Shown piece by piece: positions 31,947 to 39,443 of a DNA stretch of 64,000 nt. Location: contig JAWVFT010000034.1 in NCBI GenBank assembly GCA_033855775.1, positions 36,663 through 100,662 of the forward strand, given 5' to 3'. The position numbers and the translations under genes were made by a program. The notes beneath the pieces are model-generated. The model was not told the origin of the DNA, searched no databases, and worked only from the letters and a program-made list of their open reading frames with translations. Within the stretch, counting starts at the first letter, position 1, and every line of letters begins with the position of its first letter. This DNA comes from DASVTR01 sp033855775. GTDB taxonomy: Bacteria > Acidobacteriota > Blastocatellia > Pyrinomonadales > Pyrinomonadaceae.

Positions 31947-32735
31947 TTAGGGTTTCAGTTGCCGCGTCCGGCTCTTCAGGAAATAGTCGATTAGTTCCGA
32001 AGCCGAGTTGTCCATCTCGACGACGAAGCCATCAACCTTGCCCGTGAAATAATTGAACAGCCAGACAGCAGGCACGGCCACGACGAGGCCGAGGGCCGTC
32101 GTGATCAACGCTTCCGAGATGCCGCCGGCGACCGCCGCGATACCCGCGCTCTCAGCGTTCTTCATGTTCTGGAAGGCGTGCAGGATGCCGTACACGGTTC
32201 CGAACAATCCGACGAACGGAGCGGTCGAACCGATGGTGGCAAGGCCCGACAGGCCGCGCCGAAACTCCGCCGTCTTGATGGCGATGGCGCGTTGCAGGGC
32301 GCGCTTGCTGGCTTCGATTTCGTCGCCGGAGATTTCCTCCGATTGCTCGTGCGCGCGAAACTCTTGCAGGCCGGAATTGACGACCATCGCCAGATGCGAT
32401 TTGCGATGCTTGTCGCTGATGTTAATGGCTTCTTCGATGCGTTCGTTCTTCAGAGCTTGAGCGACGCGCGGCGCAAACTCGCGCGACTGTTGCTTGGCGG
32501 CGCGATAGGTGAGAAAACGCTCGACCATGATCGCAATAGAATAGACCGACATAATCAATAGAATGGCGACCACGGTTAAAGCGATGGCATCCAGACTCTT
32601 GAAAATTTCGATCATCGAGAACTTCGGAGCCTCGCCGCCGCCAGAAGTGGCCGGGCTGGCAGCCGGCGCCGCTTCCTGCAACAAAAACATCAGGAAGCCA
32701 AGCGATTTGGTTCCAAGAAAAGTTAGAATGGTCAC
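31947..32735 (-). CDS. exbB: ExbB/TolQ-family proton channel protein
   Basis: GTG at 32735 follows GGAGGGG by six bases; the TTG at 32750 lies inside that site and is rejected. The 262-residue protein has an early hydrophobic segment, a helix DAIALTVVAILLIMSVYSIAIMVE split by polar edges, a cytoplasmic loop (YRAAKQQSREFAPRVAQAL), and the paired C-terminal helices ATIGSTAPFVGLFGTVYGIL and ALITTALGLVVAVPAVWLFNY of the MotA/TolQ/ExbB family. It forms the pentameric channel with ExbD. It lies downstream of tonB in the minus-strand order tonB-exbB-exbD-exbD. Confidence 0.93.
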   Translation of the reverse strand: MTILTFLGTKSLGFLMFLLQEAAPAASPATSGGGEAPKFSMIEIFKSLDAIALTVVAILLIMSVYSIAIMVERFLTYRAAKQQSREFAPRVAQALKNERIEEAINISDKHRKSHLAMVVNSGLQEFRAHEQSEEISGDEIEASKRALQRAIAIKTAEFRRGLSGLATIGSTAPFVGLFGTVYGILHAFQNMKNAESAGIAAVAGGISEALITTALGLVVAVPAVWLFNYFTGKVDGFVVEMDNSASELIDYFLKSRTRQLKP

Positions 32736-32783
32736 GGTAAACCCCTCCAAAGGTTTCTAAAACATTAAAGGCCGGGACAGAGC

Positions 32784-32824
32784 GGACGAGCGGGGCAGGC
32801 CAACGGCCGCTTCCCGACTCGTCC
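32784..32824 (-). terminator. Hairpin between tonB and exbB
   Basis: GGACGAG (32784-32790) pairs with CTCGTCC (32818-32824), with an inner GGG/CCC extension across small mismatches. It could lower exbB expression relative to tonB; it lacks a T-run. Confidence 0.4.
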
Positions 32825-32837
32825 TCTCTCACTTTCG

Positions 32838-33644
32838 CTATTGAACGAAGTTATAACTGATTGTGCCGGTAACTTTCACGGGCTGGCCTGAAAGCTGTGT
32901 CGGCGAGAAACGCGCTCCGTATGCCGCCTGCACGGCTGCCGCTTGCAAGAGCGGATGGCCGGAAACGGCGCGGGCCGAAATCACCTTGCCCGTCTCGTCA
33001 ATTGTCACCTGCACGACGACCGTGCCGGAGGCGCGCGCGCTTCTGGCGATAGCCGGGTACGTGGGCTTCGGCAGATTGATGGCCTTGCCGTTCAGGACGC
33101 CGCCGGAGATGGGCGCGCGCGGTGGCGGCTTTGGCGTCGGCGAAGGCTTCGGCTCGGGCGGTGGAGGCGGCGGTTCATCGGCTATCGGCGCTGGCCCGGT
33201 CGAGCCTCCGACCGGCCCTCTCGCGTTCGGGTCGCCGTAGGTCGCTCCGCCTCCGGGCGGAATGTAATCCTGCGTGCCTCTGACCGCGCCGCGAACCGGC
33301 GGCGACTGGCCCTTGGCAGAGGTGTTAATCTCCGTCGGAGGCTTCTGCATTGAAGTATCGACGAACTCTCTGACAGTTGCCACTTGCCGCTCAGTGCTGA
33401 CCTTCGCGGCCTCCGCGGGCTTCTCCTCCGGCTGCGCTTTCTGTTCCTGCTGGACAGGAATGGGCGCAACGAGCGTTGTCAGTTCCAGATTCTCGCTGTC
33501 AATCTTGGCGACCTGGTACCAGATGCCAGCGACAACAATCGCCACGCCCAGCACGCCATAGACGATCAGTGTGCCGAGAATAAAAGAGCCTTTTCGCGCA
33601 AAGTCGTCTTTATGCGAGCCGGACTCGACCATGTTCTCGAACAT
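32838..33644 (-). CDS. tonB: TonB energy-transduction protein
   Basis: GGGAGGACAAAACAAA precedes the ATG. The 268-residue protein has one N-terminal membrane helix, GTLIVYGVLGVAIVVAGIWY, a long periplasmic spacer with PPPPPEPKPSPTPKPPPRAP, and a C-terminal TonB domain beginning NLPKPTYPAIARSARASGTV and ending GTISYNFVQ. It transmits the proton-motive force from ExbBD to outer-membrane transporters. No TonB-dependent receptor gene is in the window, so its substrate is unknown. It heads the four-gene TonB operon. Confidence 0.93.
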   Translation of the reverse strand: MFENMVESGSHKDDFARKGSFILGTLIVYGVLGVAIVVAGIWYQVAKIDSENLELTTLVAPIPVQQEQKAQPEEKPAEAAKVSTERQVATVREFVDTSMQKPPTEINTSAKGQSPPVRGAVRGTQDYIPPGGGATYGDPNARGPVGGSTGPAPIADEPPPPPPEPKPSPTPKPPPRAPISGGVLNGKAINLPKPTYPAIARSARASGTVVVQVTIDETGKVISARAVSGHPLLQAAAVQAAYGARFSPTQLSGQPVKVTGTISYNFVQ

Positions 33645-34008
33645 TTTGTTTTGTCCTCCCTATTCCGGTGCCAAAAGGATCAGGGGTGCGAAAAATATTA
33701 AAGCCGTATTTTATTGACAAACGCTTCAAGCGCGTCCCATGCCGCTTGCAGTATTAAAAATGTAGGGGCGGGGAAGCAGCGGTCGTAGGCGGCGTCTGGT
33801 AGAATGCCGTCTCGTTGAACTCTTCAATCTGACCGCTGTGCGAGATTGACTCGGAGCACCGGCCATTTCAACATAGACCACCACGCCACCGCACCGCTTT
33901 ACACACAAAGCGCGGGCGCGATTCGTAGCTTATTTAATTGGCCAGCAACGCGCGCAGTCTATGCCGCAACGCATAGGAAAGTCAAGAACAAAAATGACTT
34001 TTGCTCAA
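33645..34008. other. Intergenic region upstream of tonB
   Basis: This should hold the tonB promoter on the minus strand. A TTGTCA and a TAATAT occur near 33700 but their spacing (14 bp) is too short for a standard promoter. I see no gene, RNA structure or Fur-box-like 19-bp palindrome that I would defend. Confidence 0.4.
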
Positions 34009-35178
34009 TTAAGAGCGGGCCGCGCCCTGCGTTTCTTTGAGGCTGCCACCGGCGGCGGCTTTGCGCGCACGCGTGCGACCGCCTGCCGCAGCCGCTCCGC
34101 TCTCTTTGATTGGCGTCGAGCGCGTTTGTGAAGCGTCCAGGCGTTGCTGCCACCAGACCATTATCGGGCTGGCGATGGCGATGGACGAGTAAGTTCCGAA
34201 CAGGATGCCGATGAGGAGCGCGAGCGAGAAGCCGCGCAGGACTTCGCCCCCGAAGAGAACCATCGCCAGCACAGACAAAAAGACGAGGCCGGAAGTGATG
34301 ACGGTGCGGGAGAGCGTCTGGTTAATCGAGTCGTTCGTCACTTTGTAGAGTGAGTCGCGGCGATGCAGACGCAGGTTTTCGCGTATGCGGTCAAAGACGA
34401 CAATCGTGTCGTTGACGGAAAAGCCGACCAGCGTGAGCAGAGCGGCGATGACGGTCAGGCTAATCTCCCATTGAAAAATCGAGAAGATGCCGAGCGTCAC
34501 CAGCACGTCGTGGAAGACGGCGATGACGGCTGCCGCTCCGTACGACAACTCGAAGCGGAAAGCGATGTACAGCAGAATGCCGACGAGGGCGGCGAGGGTG
34601 ACGGCGATGGCTTGCGTGCGCAGTTGCTTGCCCGCGATTTCGCCTACGGCTTCGGTGCTCTCGATTTTGTAAACGTCATCCTTCGCTCCGAAAGTGTCCA
34701 GAGCTTGCTTGACCTTCAAAACGCCGGGGTCAACCTGCGCCTGCGCTTCTTTGGCTTGCGATTGTCCGGCCTGAGCCGGTTGCCCCGGCTGCGCTGGCGG
34801 CTGCCCTCCGGTCGGTTGCGCGGGTGTCGGCTGCGCCGGAGCATTGGTTGTCTCGGCGCTGGCGACGGCCTGTCGCGGGACTTTAATCAGCACGATGTCG
34901 GGCTTGTCCGTCGGTTGAATAATGGCGTCGCCGACTCCCTGCTTGGCAAACTCTGCGCGGATGGTTTCGTCGCTCGGTCGCTGCTTGAGAAAGCGGGCGG
35001 TGATAACGGTTCCGCCTTTAAAGTCTACGCCGAGATTGAAAGCCTCCGTGCCGCCCGGAACGGCCTGCCGCACGATGGCGGAAACCAGCCCAATCAGCAT
35101 TAACAGAATCGAAATAATGATGAACAGGCGGCGATTCGCCAGCCAGTCAACGCGCACGTCTTTGAAAAATTGAAGCAT
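34009..35178 (-). CDS. secF: Protein translocase subunit SecF with Pro/Gln-rich insert
   Basis: The 389-residue protein has six predicted membrane helices and the SecF motifs NLGVDFKGGTVITARF and VGFSVNDTIVVFDRIRENLR. Between the first periplasmic strands and the second helix is an insert at about 104-150 rich in Ala, Pro, Gln and Gly, which other SecF proteins I know lack. The C-terminus adds a basic tail. SecDF uses the proton gradient to pull exported proteins from SecYEG. It follows secD with a palindromic repeat in the spacer. Confidence 0.94.
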   Translation of the reverse strand: MLQFFKDVRVDWLANRRLFIIISILLMLIGLVSAIVRQAVPGGTEAFNLGVDFKGGTVITARFLKQRPSDETIRAEFAKQGVGDAIIQPTDKPDIVLIKVPRQAVASAETTNAPAQPTPAQPTGGQPPAQPGQPAQAGQSQAKEAQAQVDPGVLKVKQALDTFGAKDDVYKIESTEAVGEIAGKQLRTQAIAVTLAALVGILLYIAFRFELSYGAAAVIAVFHDVLVTLGIFSIFQWEISLTVIAALLTLVGFSVNDTIVVFDRIRENLRLHRRDSLYKVTNDSINQTLSRTVITSGLVFLSVLAMVLFGGEVLRGFSLALLIGILFGTYSSIAIASPIMVWWQQRLDASQTRSTPIKESGAAAAGGRTRARKAAAGGSLKETQGAARS

Positions 35179-35191
35179 GATAAGTTCAGTA

Positions 35192-35249
35192 ATAAGTGAT
35201 AGGTGATGGGTGATAAGTGACAGGCATTTTCTTGTTACCTATCACTTAT
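35192..35249. repeat. Palindromic intergenic repeat, copy D
   Basis: ATAAGTGATAGGT (35192-35204) and its perfect complement (35237-35249) form a 13-bp stem, with extra GTGATGG and GTGATAA units in the loop. It lies between secD and secF and uses the same GTGAYRA unit as copies A-C. Confidence 0.78.
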
Positions 35250-35263
35250 CATCTATCGCCGCG

Positions 35264-36991
35264 TTAAATGCTCAGCGTCTCAGGTCGCCTTCCCTTGCTG
35301 CCCAAGTGCCAGATGAAAATGGTGCGCGACACGTAAACGGCGGAGAACAAATTAATGAGCAGGCCGAGCACCAGCGTGACGGCAAAGCCGCGAATCGGCC
35401 CCGTGCCGAAGACAAACAGGAAGAGCGACGAAATAATCGTCGTCACGTGCGTGTCGATGATGGTCACGAAGGCTCGCGCGAAGCCTTGCTCCACAGCCGA
35501 CGGGACGGTCTTGCCGGTGCGCCATTCCTCACGAATGCGTTCGAAGATGAGCACGTTCGAGTCTACGGCCATGCCGATGGTCAGGATGATTCCGGCGATG
35601 CCCGGCAGCGTTAGCGTCGCCTTGAACATGACCAGCGCGGCCATCATCAAAATCATGTTCAGCAGCAGCGCGACGACGGCGTTGACGCCTGAGCCGCGAT
35701 AGTAGATGAGCATGAACAGGATGACCATCGCCAGCCCGACGACCGAAGCCTTGACACCGGCACGAATCGAATCGGCGCCGAGACTCGGCCCGACCGTGCG
35801 CTCTTCCTGATACTCAATCGGAGCGGGCAGCGCGCCCGACTTTAAAGTCAACGCGAGGTCTTCGGACGACTGCTTTGAAAAGCGACCGGTGATGCGTCCT
35901 GAATCGTCAATGCGCGATTCGATATAAGCGATGCTCTTGACTTCGTTGTTCAGGACGACGCCCATTTGCGCGTAAATGTTGCTGCCCGTCCAACCGCCGA
36001 ACTTCGTCGCGCCGACTGGCTTCAACTGAAAGTGTATTTCGTAAGCGTCGCCGCCCGCGCTGACAGGGACGGCCTGCGCGTCGCGCAAATCATTGCCGTC
36101 AATGACGGGCGGCGTTTCCACAATCACCCACTTCTTCTGCTTCTGCACGTTCGGGTCTGCGTTCTGCCCGGCGGCGGTCGTCGGCTCGTCGCGTTCGGAG
36201 TACGGCAAAATTTGGAGCCGCGATGAAGTGGCGTTGCTCTTGAGGGCTGCCTGCGCCTCTTCTTTGGTGTCGAACCTGATGATTTCAGTTCGACTGTTCA
36301 AAGCCTGCGCCGGGAAAGGGTCGCTCGGATTGACGACGCGCACGAGTTCGAGGCGCGATTCGCCGACGAGCAGAGCCTTAACGCGGTCTGGGTCTTGAAT
36401 GCCGGGCATCTGCAAGAGAATCTGGTGCGCCGACTGCGCGCCGTGGCGTTGGAGCGTCTTCTCCGCGACGCCGACCGCATCAATGCGCGTGTCTATAATC
36501 TTCAACGCTCCCTCCGTGGCCTGGTCGGCCAGCAGAGTTTGCGCGGCTGAAGTTAGGCTCCAGGAGACGACGTTGCCGCTGACCGAAGGCACCCATTCGT
36601 TCGTGTCAAACTTCTTGCTGATGTCGTCACGAATCTGATTGACCTTTGACGGGTCGAGGGCTTCGAGCGCGAATTTGTAAGTGCCGCCGGTCGTCTCAGA
36701 CGGAACTTCTTTGACGGGAATGCTCGCTTCCTTCGCGGCGGTTAAAGCGACGAGAGCGTTGTCCAGCGTCAGGCGTTTGAGAAACTCATCCGTCTTGACG
36801 CGCATGACGAGGTGCGTTCCGCCTTTGAGGTCAAGGCCGAGGCGTATGTTCTCGGAGAGCGAACGCTTGATGCCTGTCCAGGTGAAGTCGTTCAGATGCG
36901 GGCGACGATGCGGCCCGATGACGACGTAAAGGCCGACGATAGTGACGACGACGATGATGATAAAGCGTTGCAGTAGATTCGTTTTCTTCAT
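35264..36991 (-). CDS. secD: Protein translocase subunit SecD
   Basis: The 575-residue protein has an N-terminal helix, the motif GLDLKGGTHLVMRV, the periplasmic P1 domain (about 100-370, containing IDTRIDAVGVAEKTLQRHG and QILLQMPGI) and five C-terminal helices with GIAGIILTIGMAVDSNVLIFERIRE in two segments. This is a normal SecD. It works with SecF and YajC in the inner membrane. The gene order tgt-yajC-secD-secF is shared with many bacteria, including E. coli. Confidence 0.96.
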   Translation of the reverse strand: MKKTNLLQRFIIIVVVTIVGLYVVIGPHRRPHLNDFTWTGIKRSLSENIRLGLDLKGGTHLVMRVKTDEFLKRLTLDNALVALTAAKEASIPVKEVPSETTGGTYKFALEALDPSKVNQIRDDISKKFDTNEWVPSVSGNVVSWSLTSAAQTLLADQATEGALKIIDTRIDAVGVAEKTLQRHGAQSAHQILLQMPGIQDPDRVKALLVGESRLELVRVVNPSDPFPAQALNSRTEIIRFDTKEEAQAALKSNATSSRLQILPYSERDEPTTAAGQNADPNVQKQKKWVIVETPPVIDGNDLRDAQAVPVSAGGDAYEIHFQLKPVGATKFGGWTGSNIYAQMGVVLNNEVKSIAYIESRIDDSGRITGRFSKQSSEDLALTLKSGALPAPIEYQEERTVGPSLGADSIRAGVKASVVGLAMVILFMLIYYRGSGVNAVVALLLNMILMMAALVMFKATLTLPGIAGIILTIGMAVDSNVLIFERIREEWRTGKTVPSAVEQGFARAFVTIIDTHVTTIISSLFLFVFGTGPIRGFAVTLVLGLLINLFSAVYVSRTIFIWHLGSKGRRPETLSI

Positions 36992-37045
36992 AAAAAATTC
37001 AGCGGCGCGGGCGCACGAAGCGCTGGCGCCGGAGGATTGGGTCTT

Positions 37046-37351
37046 CTACTTCTTCTCTTCTTCCGTGTCGAGTCCGGCGACAGCCGTGCGCGCCACCTCA
37101 AGGATCGACTTGTCGGCGCTGCGTATCATCAGGGAATTGTCGCGCACAGCCGTCACGGTTCCGATGATGCCGCCCGTGGTGATGATGCGGTCGCCCGCTT
37201 TCAAGCTTGAGATGGTTTCCTGTAGGGCGCGCTGTCGCTTCTTTTGCGGCATGATGATGAGCACGTAAAAGACGCCGAAGATTAACAGCCAAGGCAGGAT
37301 GAGCATGATGCCGCCGCCGCCGCCCTGTAAGAAGCTGAAGAAGATTGTCAT
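37046..37351 (-). CDS. yajC: Sec translocon accessory protein YajC
   Basis: The 101-residue protein has one membrane helix, IMLILPWLLIFGVFYVLIIM, directly followed by PQKKRQRALQETISSLKAGDRIITTGGI, the typical YajC core, and ends in a short acidic/lysine tail. It associates with SecDF and is not essential in most species. It sits between tgt and secD on the minus strand. Confidence 0.95.
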   Translation of the reverse strand: MTIFFSFLQGGGGGIMLILPWLLIFGVFYVLIIMPQKKRQRALQETISSLKAGDRIITTGGIIGTVTAVRDNSLMIRSADKSILEVARTAVAGLDTEEEKK

Positions 37352-37492
37352 ATAAATTATGTATTGGGGAACGAAAATGGTTTCCAGCGCACGCTTCCGT
37401 TTCGGAGGGATTAAAGAGCGGCCACAGCCCCCGGCTCGTCAAGGATGCTTGTTTCCCGGCTCCGGCTTCAGGCCGGAGTTGGAACCTTACGA

Positions 37493-38794
37493 TTACTCGA
37501 TGCCGGAATTAATCGCCTCGATAAACTCTCGCCGAAATCTCGTGAAATCGCCAGACCGAATAGATTGCCTCACACGTCGCATGGTGTCAAGGAAGAAGGC
37601 GAGGTTGTGATGCGTCAAAAGGATGCTGGCGAGCATCTCGCCCGTCAGGTAGAGATGGCGCAGGTAAGCGCGCGAGTGCCTGCGGCAGACAGCGCAAGCG
37701 CAAGCTTCGTCGAGGGGGCGCGGGTCGCGCGTCCAGCGAGCATTCTTGATATTCAATTTGCCGCGCCGTGTGAAAGCCTGACCCGTGCGCCCGTTGCGCG
37801 TCGGCAGCACGCAGTCGAACATGTCAACGCCGCGGGCCACACACTCGACCAAATCTTCCGGCGTGCCGACGCCCATCAAGTAACGCGGACGGGCGGCGGG
37901 CATCTGCGGCGCAATCGCGGCGACGACTTCGTACATCACGCTCTTCTCTTCCCCGACGCTCAAGCCGCCGATAGCGTAGCCGTCAAAATCAATCTCAACC
38001 GTCCGCTCCAGGCTCTCGCGCCGCAAGTCCAGATGCGATGCGCCCTGCACAATTCCGAACAGAGCTTGCCGCCCGCTCAAACTCGCGCCGCCGGGGTTTT
38101 CAACTTCGCCCGCCAGACTTTCAACTTCGCTCGTTACAACTCCGGCGTCCGCGCCTTCTGCTTGCAACTCGTCAAAGCGGCGACGCGAGCGCGCGGCCCA
38201 ACGCGCCGTCAGTTCCATGCTCGCGCGCGCTTCCTCATGCGTCGCCTCGCCGGGCGCGCACTCGTCAAAAGCCATCACAATCTCGGAGCCGAGCGCGGAC
38301 TGCACTTCCATCGAGACTTCCGGCGAGAGAAAGCGGAGGCTCCCGTCAACGTGCGAACGAAACTCCGTTCCCGCTTCGGAAATCCTGCGCAGCGCGCCGA
38401 GGCTCCACACTTGAAAGCCGCCGGAATCTGTCAGCAAGGCCCGCCGCCAACTCATGAAGCGATGCAGCCCGCCGCACGCGCGCACCGTCTCCGCGCCGGG
38501 ACGCAGCCACAAGTGATACGTGTTGCCGAGGATGATGCGCGCGTCAAGGTCTGCGGCTTCGAGTTCTTCAAAGCGTGTGCCTTTGACCGTGCCGAGCGTG
38601 CCGACTGGCATGAAGACGGGCGTTTCGATGACGGCCCGCCTCGTTCGGATGACGCCGCTGCGCGCTTCGCCGTCGCGCGCCTGAATCTCAAAAGCGATTG
38701 CTTGCTTGTCCATCAATGAAGGGGTGGCGGGGCGTTCGTGGCAGAGCGCTTCCGTGAGGCTTTCAACTCTTTCTCTCTCTCTCTCGCCGCTCAT
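37493..38794 (-). CDS. tgt: Queuine tRNA-ribosyltransferase
   Basis: The protein is 433 residues from the ATG at 38794, which overlaps the stop of the upstream gene (ATGA). A second ATG at 38713 gives 406 residues, closer to the usual length, with MDKQAIAFEIQARDGEARSG. Motifs include FMPVGTLGTVKG, LLTDSGGFQVWSL, GYAIGGLSVGEE, DCVLPTRNGRTGQAF and the zinc site CACAVCRRHSRAYLRHL. It exchanges guanine 34 for a deazaguanine in GUN tRNAs. The first 27 residues (rich in Arg and Glu) may not be translated. It heads the tgt-yajC-secDF group. Confidence 0.94.
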   Translation of the reverse strand: MSGERERERVESLTEALCHERPATPSLMDKQAIAFEIQARDGEARSGVIRTRRAVIETPVFMPVGTLGTVKGTRFEELEAADLDARIILGNTYHLWLRPGAETVRACGGLHRFMSWRRALLTDSGGFQVWSLGALRRISEAGTEFRSHVDGSLRFLSPEVSMEVQSALGSEIVMAFDECAPGEATHEEARASMELTARWAARSRRRFDELQAEGADAGVVTSEVESLAGEVENPGGASLSGRQALFGIVQGASHLDLRRESLERTVEIDFDGYAIGGLSVGEEKSVMYEVVAAIAPQMPAARPRYLMGVGTPEDLVECVARGVDMFDCVLPTRNGRTGQAFTRRGKLNIKNARWTRDPRPLDEACACAVCRRHSRAYLRHLYLTGEMLASILLTHHNLAFFLDTMRRVRQSIRSGDFTRFRREFIEAINSGIE

Positions 38795-39321
38795 TTATCA
38801 AGCTGGAAGCTCTTCAAGGCGCGGTCGAACACGGGGTCGAGCGAAGCTTTGCTCTCTTCGAGGAAGGTGGCTGTAACAATCAACTTCTGATTGTTCTTGC
38901 CGCTGAAATAATATTGCAGCGTTCTAATCGTCAGCCCCTTGAACTCGGTGCTGAAGGTGGCACGAACGGACGAAAGCCCGCTCGTCGTTCTGAAGTTCGA
39001 CTGCTCTATGAGCTTGAGGCTCGTCGCGCCTATCTCTTCATAATGGGCCAGCACATATTTGATGGAGGCCGCCGCGTAATCGGCCAGAGGCGCGGCGTTC
39101 GTGTCTTCCTTGACGTTGAGGTTCGGCGTAAACTTTTCGGCGCGCGGGGCGAAGATGCTCTTGAACGATTGGCCTTCCTTTTCCTCTATGCTCCAACCTT
39201 GCGGCACGCAGAGCGAGTAGCCGCCGAGCGGTTCGACGTGACGCTGGCACACGTCCTGCGCCACAGCGCAGAGCGACAACACGAACACGAGGACGGCGGC
39301 TGATAGCAATCTCTTCATCAT
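38791..39321 (-). CDS. Secreted PsbP/DcrB-like protein
   Basis: A signal peptide (LLSAAVLVFVLSLCAVAQ) starts this 176-residue protein. The mature part has GGYSLCVPQGWSIEEKEG, ASIKYVLAHYEEIG, YYFSGKNNQKLIVTATFLE and DRALKSFQLDK, which is the strand-helix pattern of PsbP/DcrB (DUF1795-type) folds. Two cysteines near the start of the mature chain may form a disulphide. Function is unknown; in this fold family roles range from photosystem support to envelope maintenance. Its stop overlaps the tgt start, so the two are likely co-translated. Confidence 0.7.
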   Translation of the reverse strand: MMKRLLSAAVLVFVLSLCAVAQDVCQRHVEPLGGYSLCVPQGWSIEEKEGQSFKSIFAPRAEKFTPNLNVKEDTNAAPLADYAAASIKYVLAHYEEIGATSLKLIEQSNFRTTSGLSSVRATFSTEFKGLTIRTLQYYFSGKNNQKLIVTATFLEESKASLDPVFDRALKSFQLDK

Positions 39322-39443
39322 GATTCAAAGCCCTCTCACGAAAACAGCGTCCGAAATTTTATGGCTCATATTACAAGCTCATGCCGACTGGCTTTTTAAC
39401 CGAAAGCGCGGCGCAGCACAAGCCGCTCCAAGTGTTGACGACT

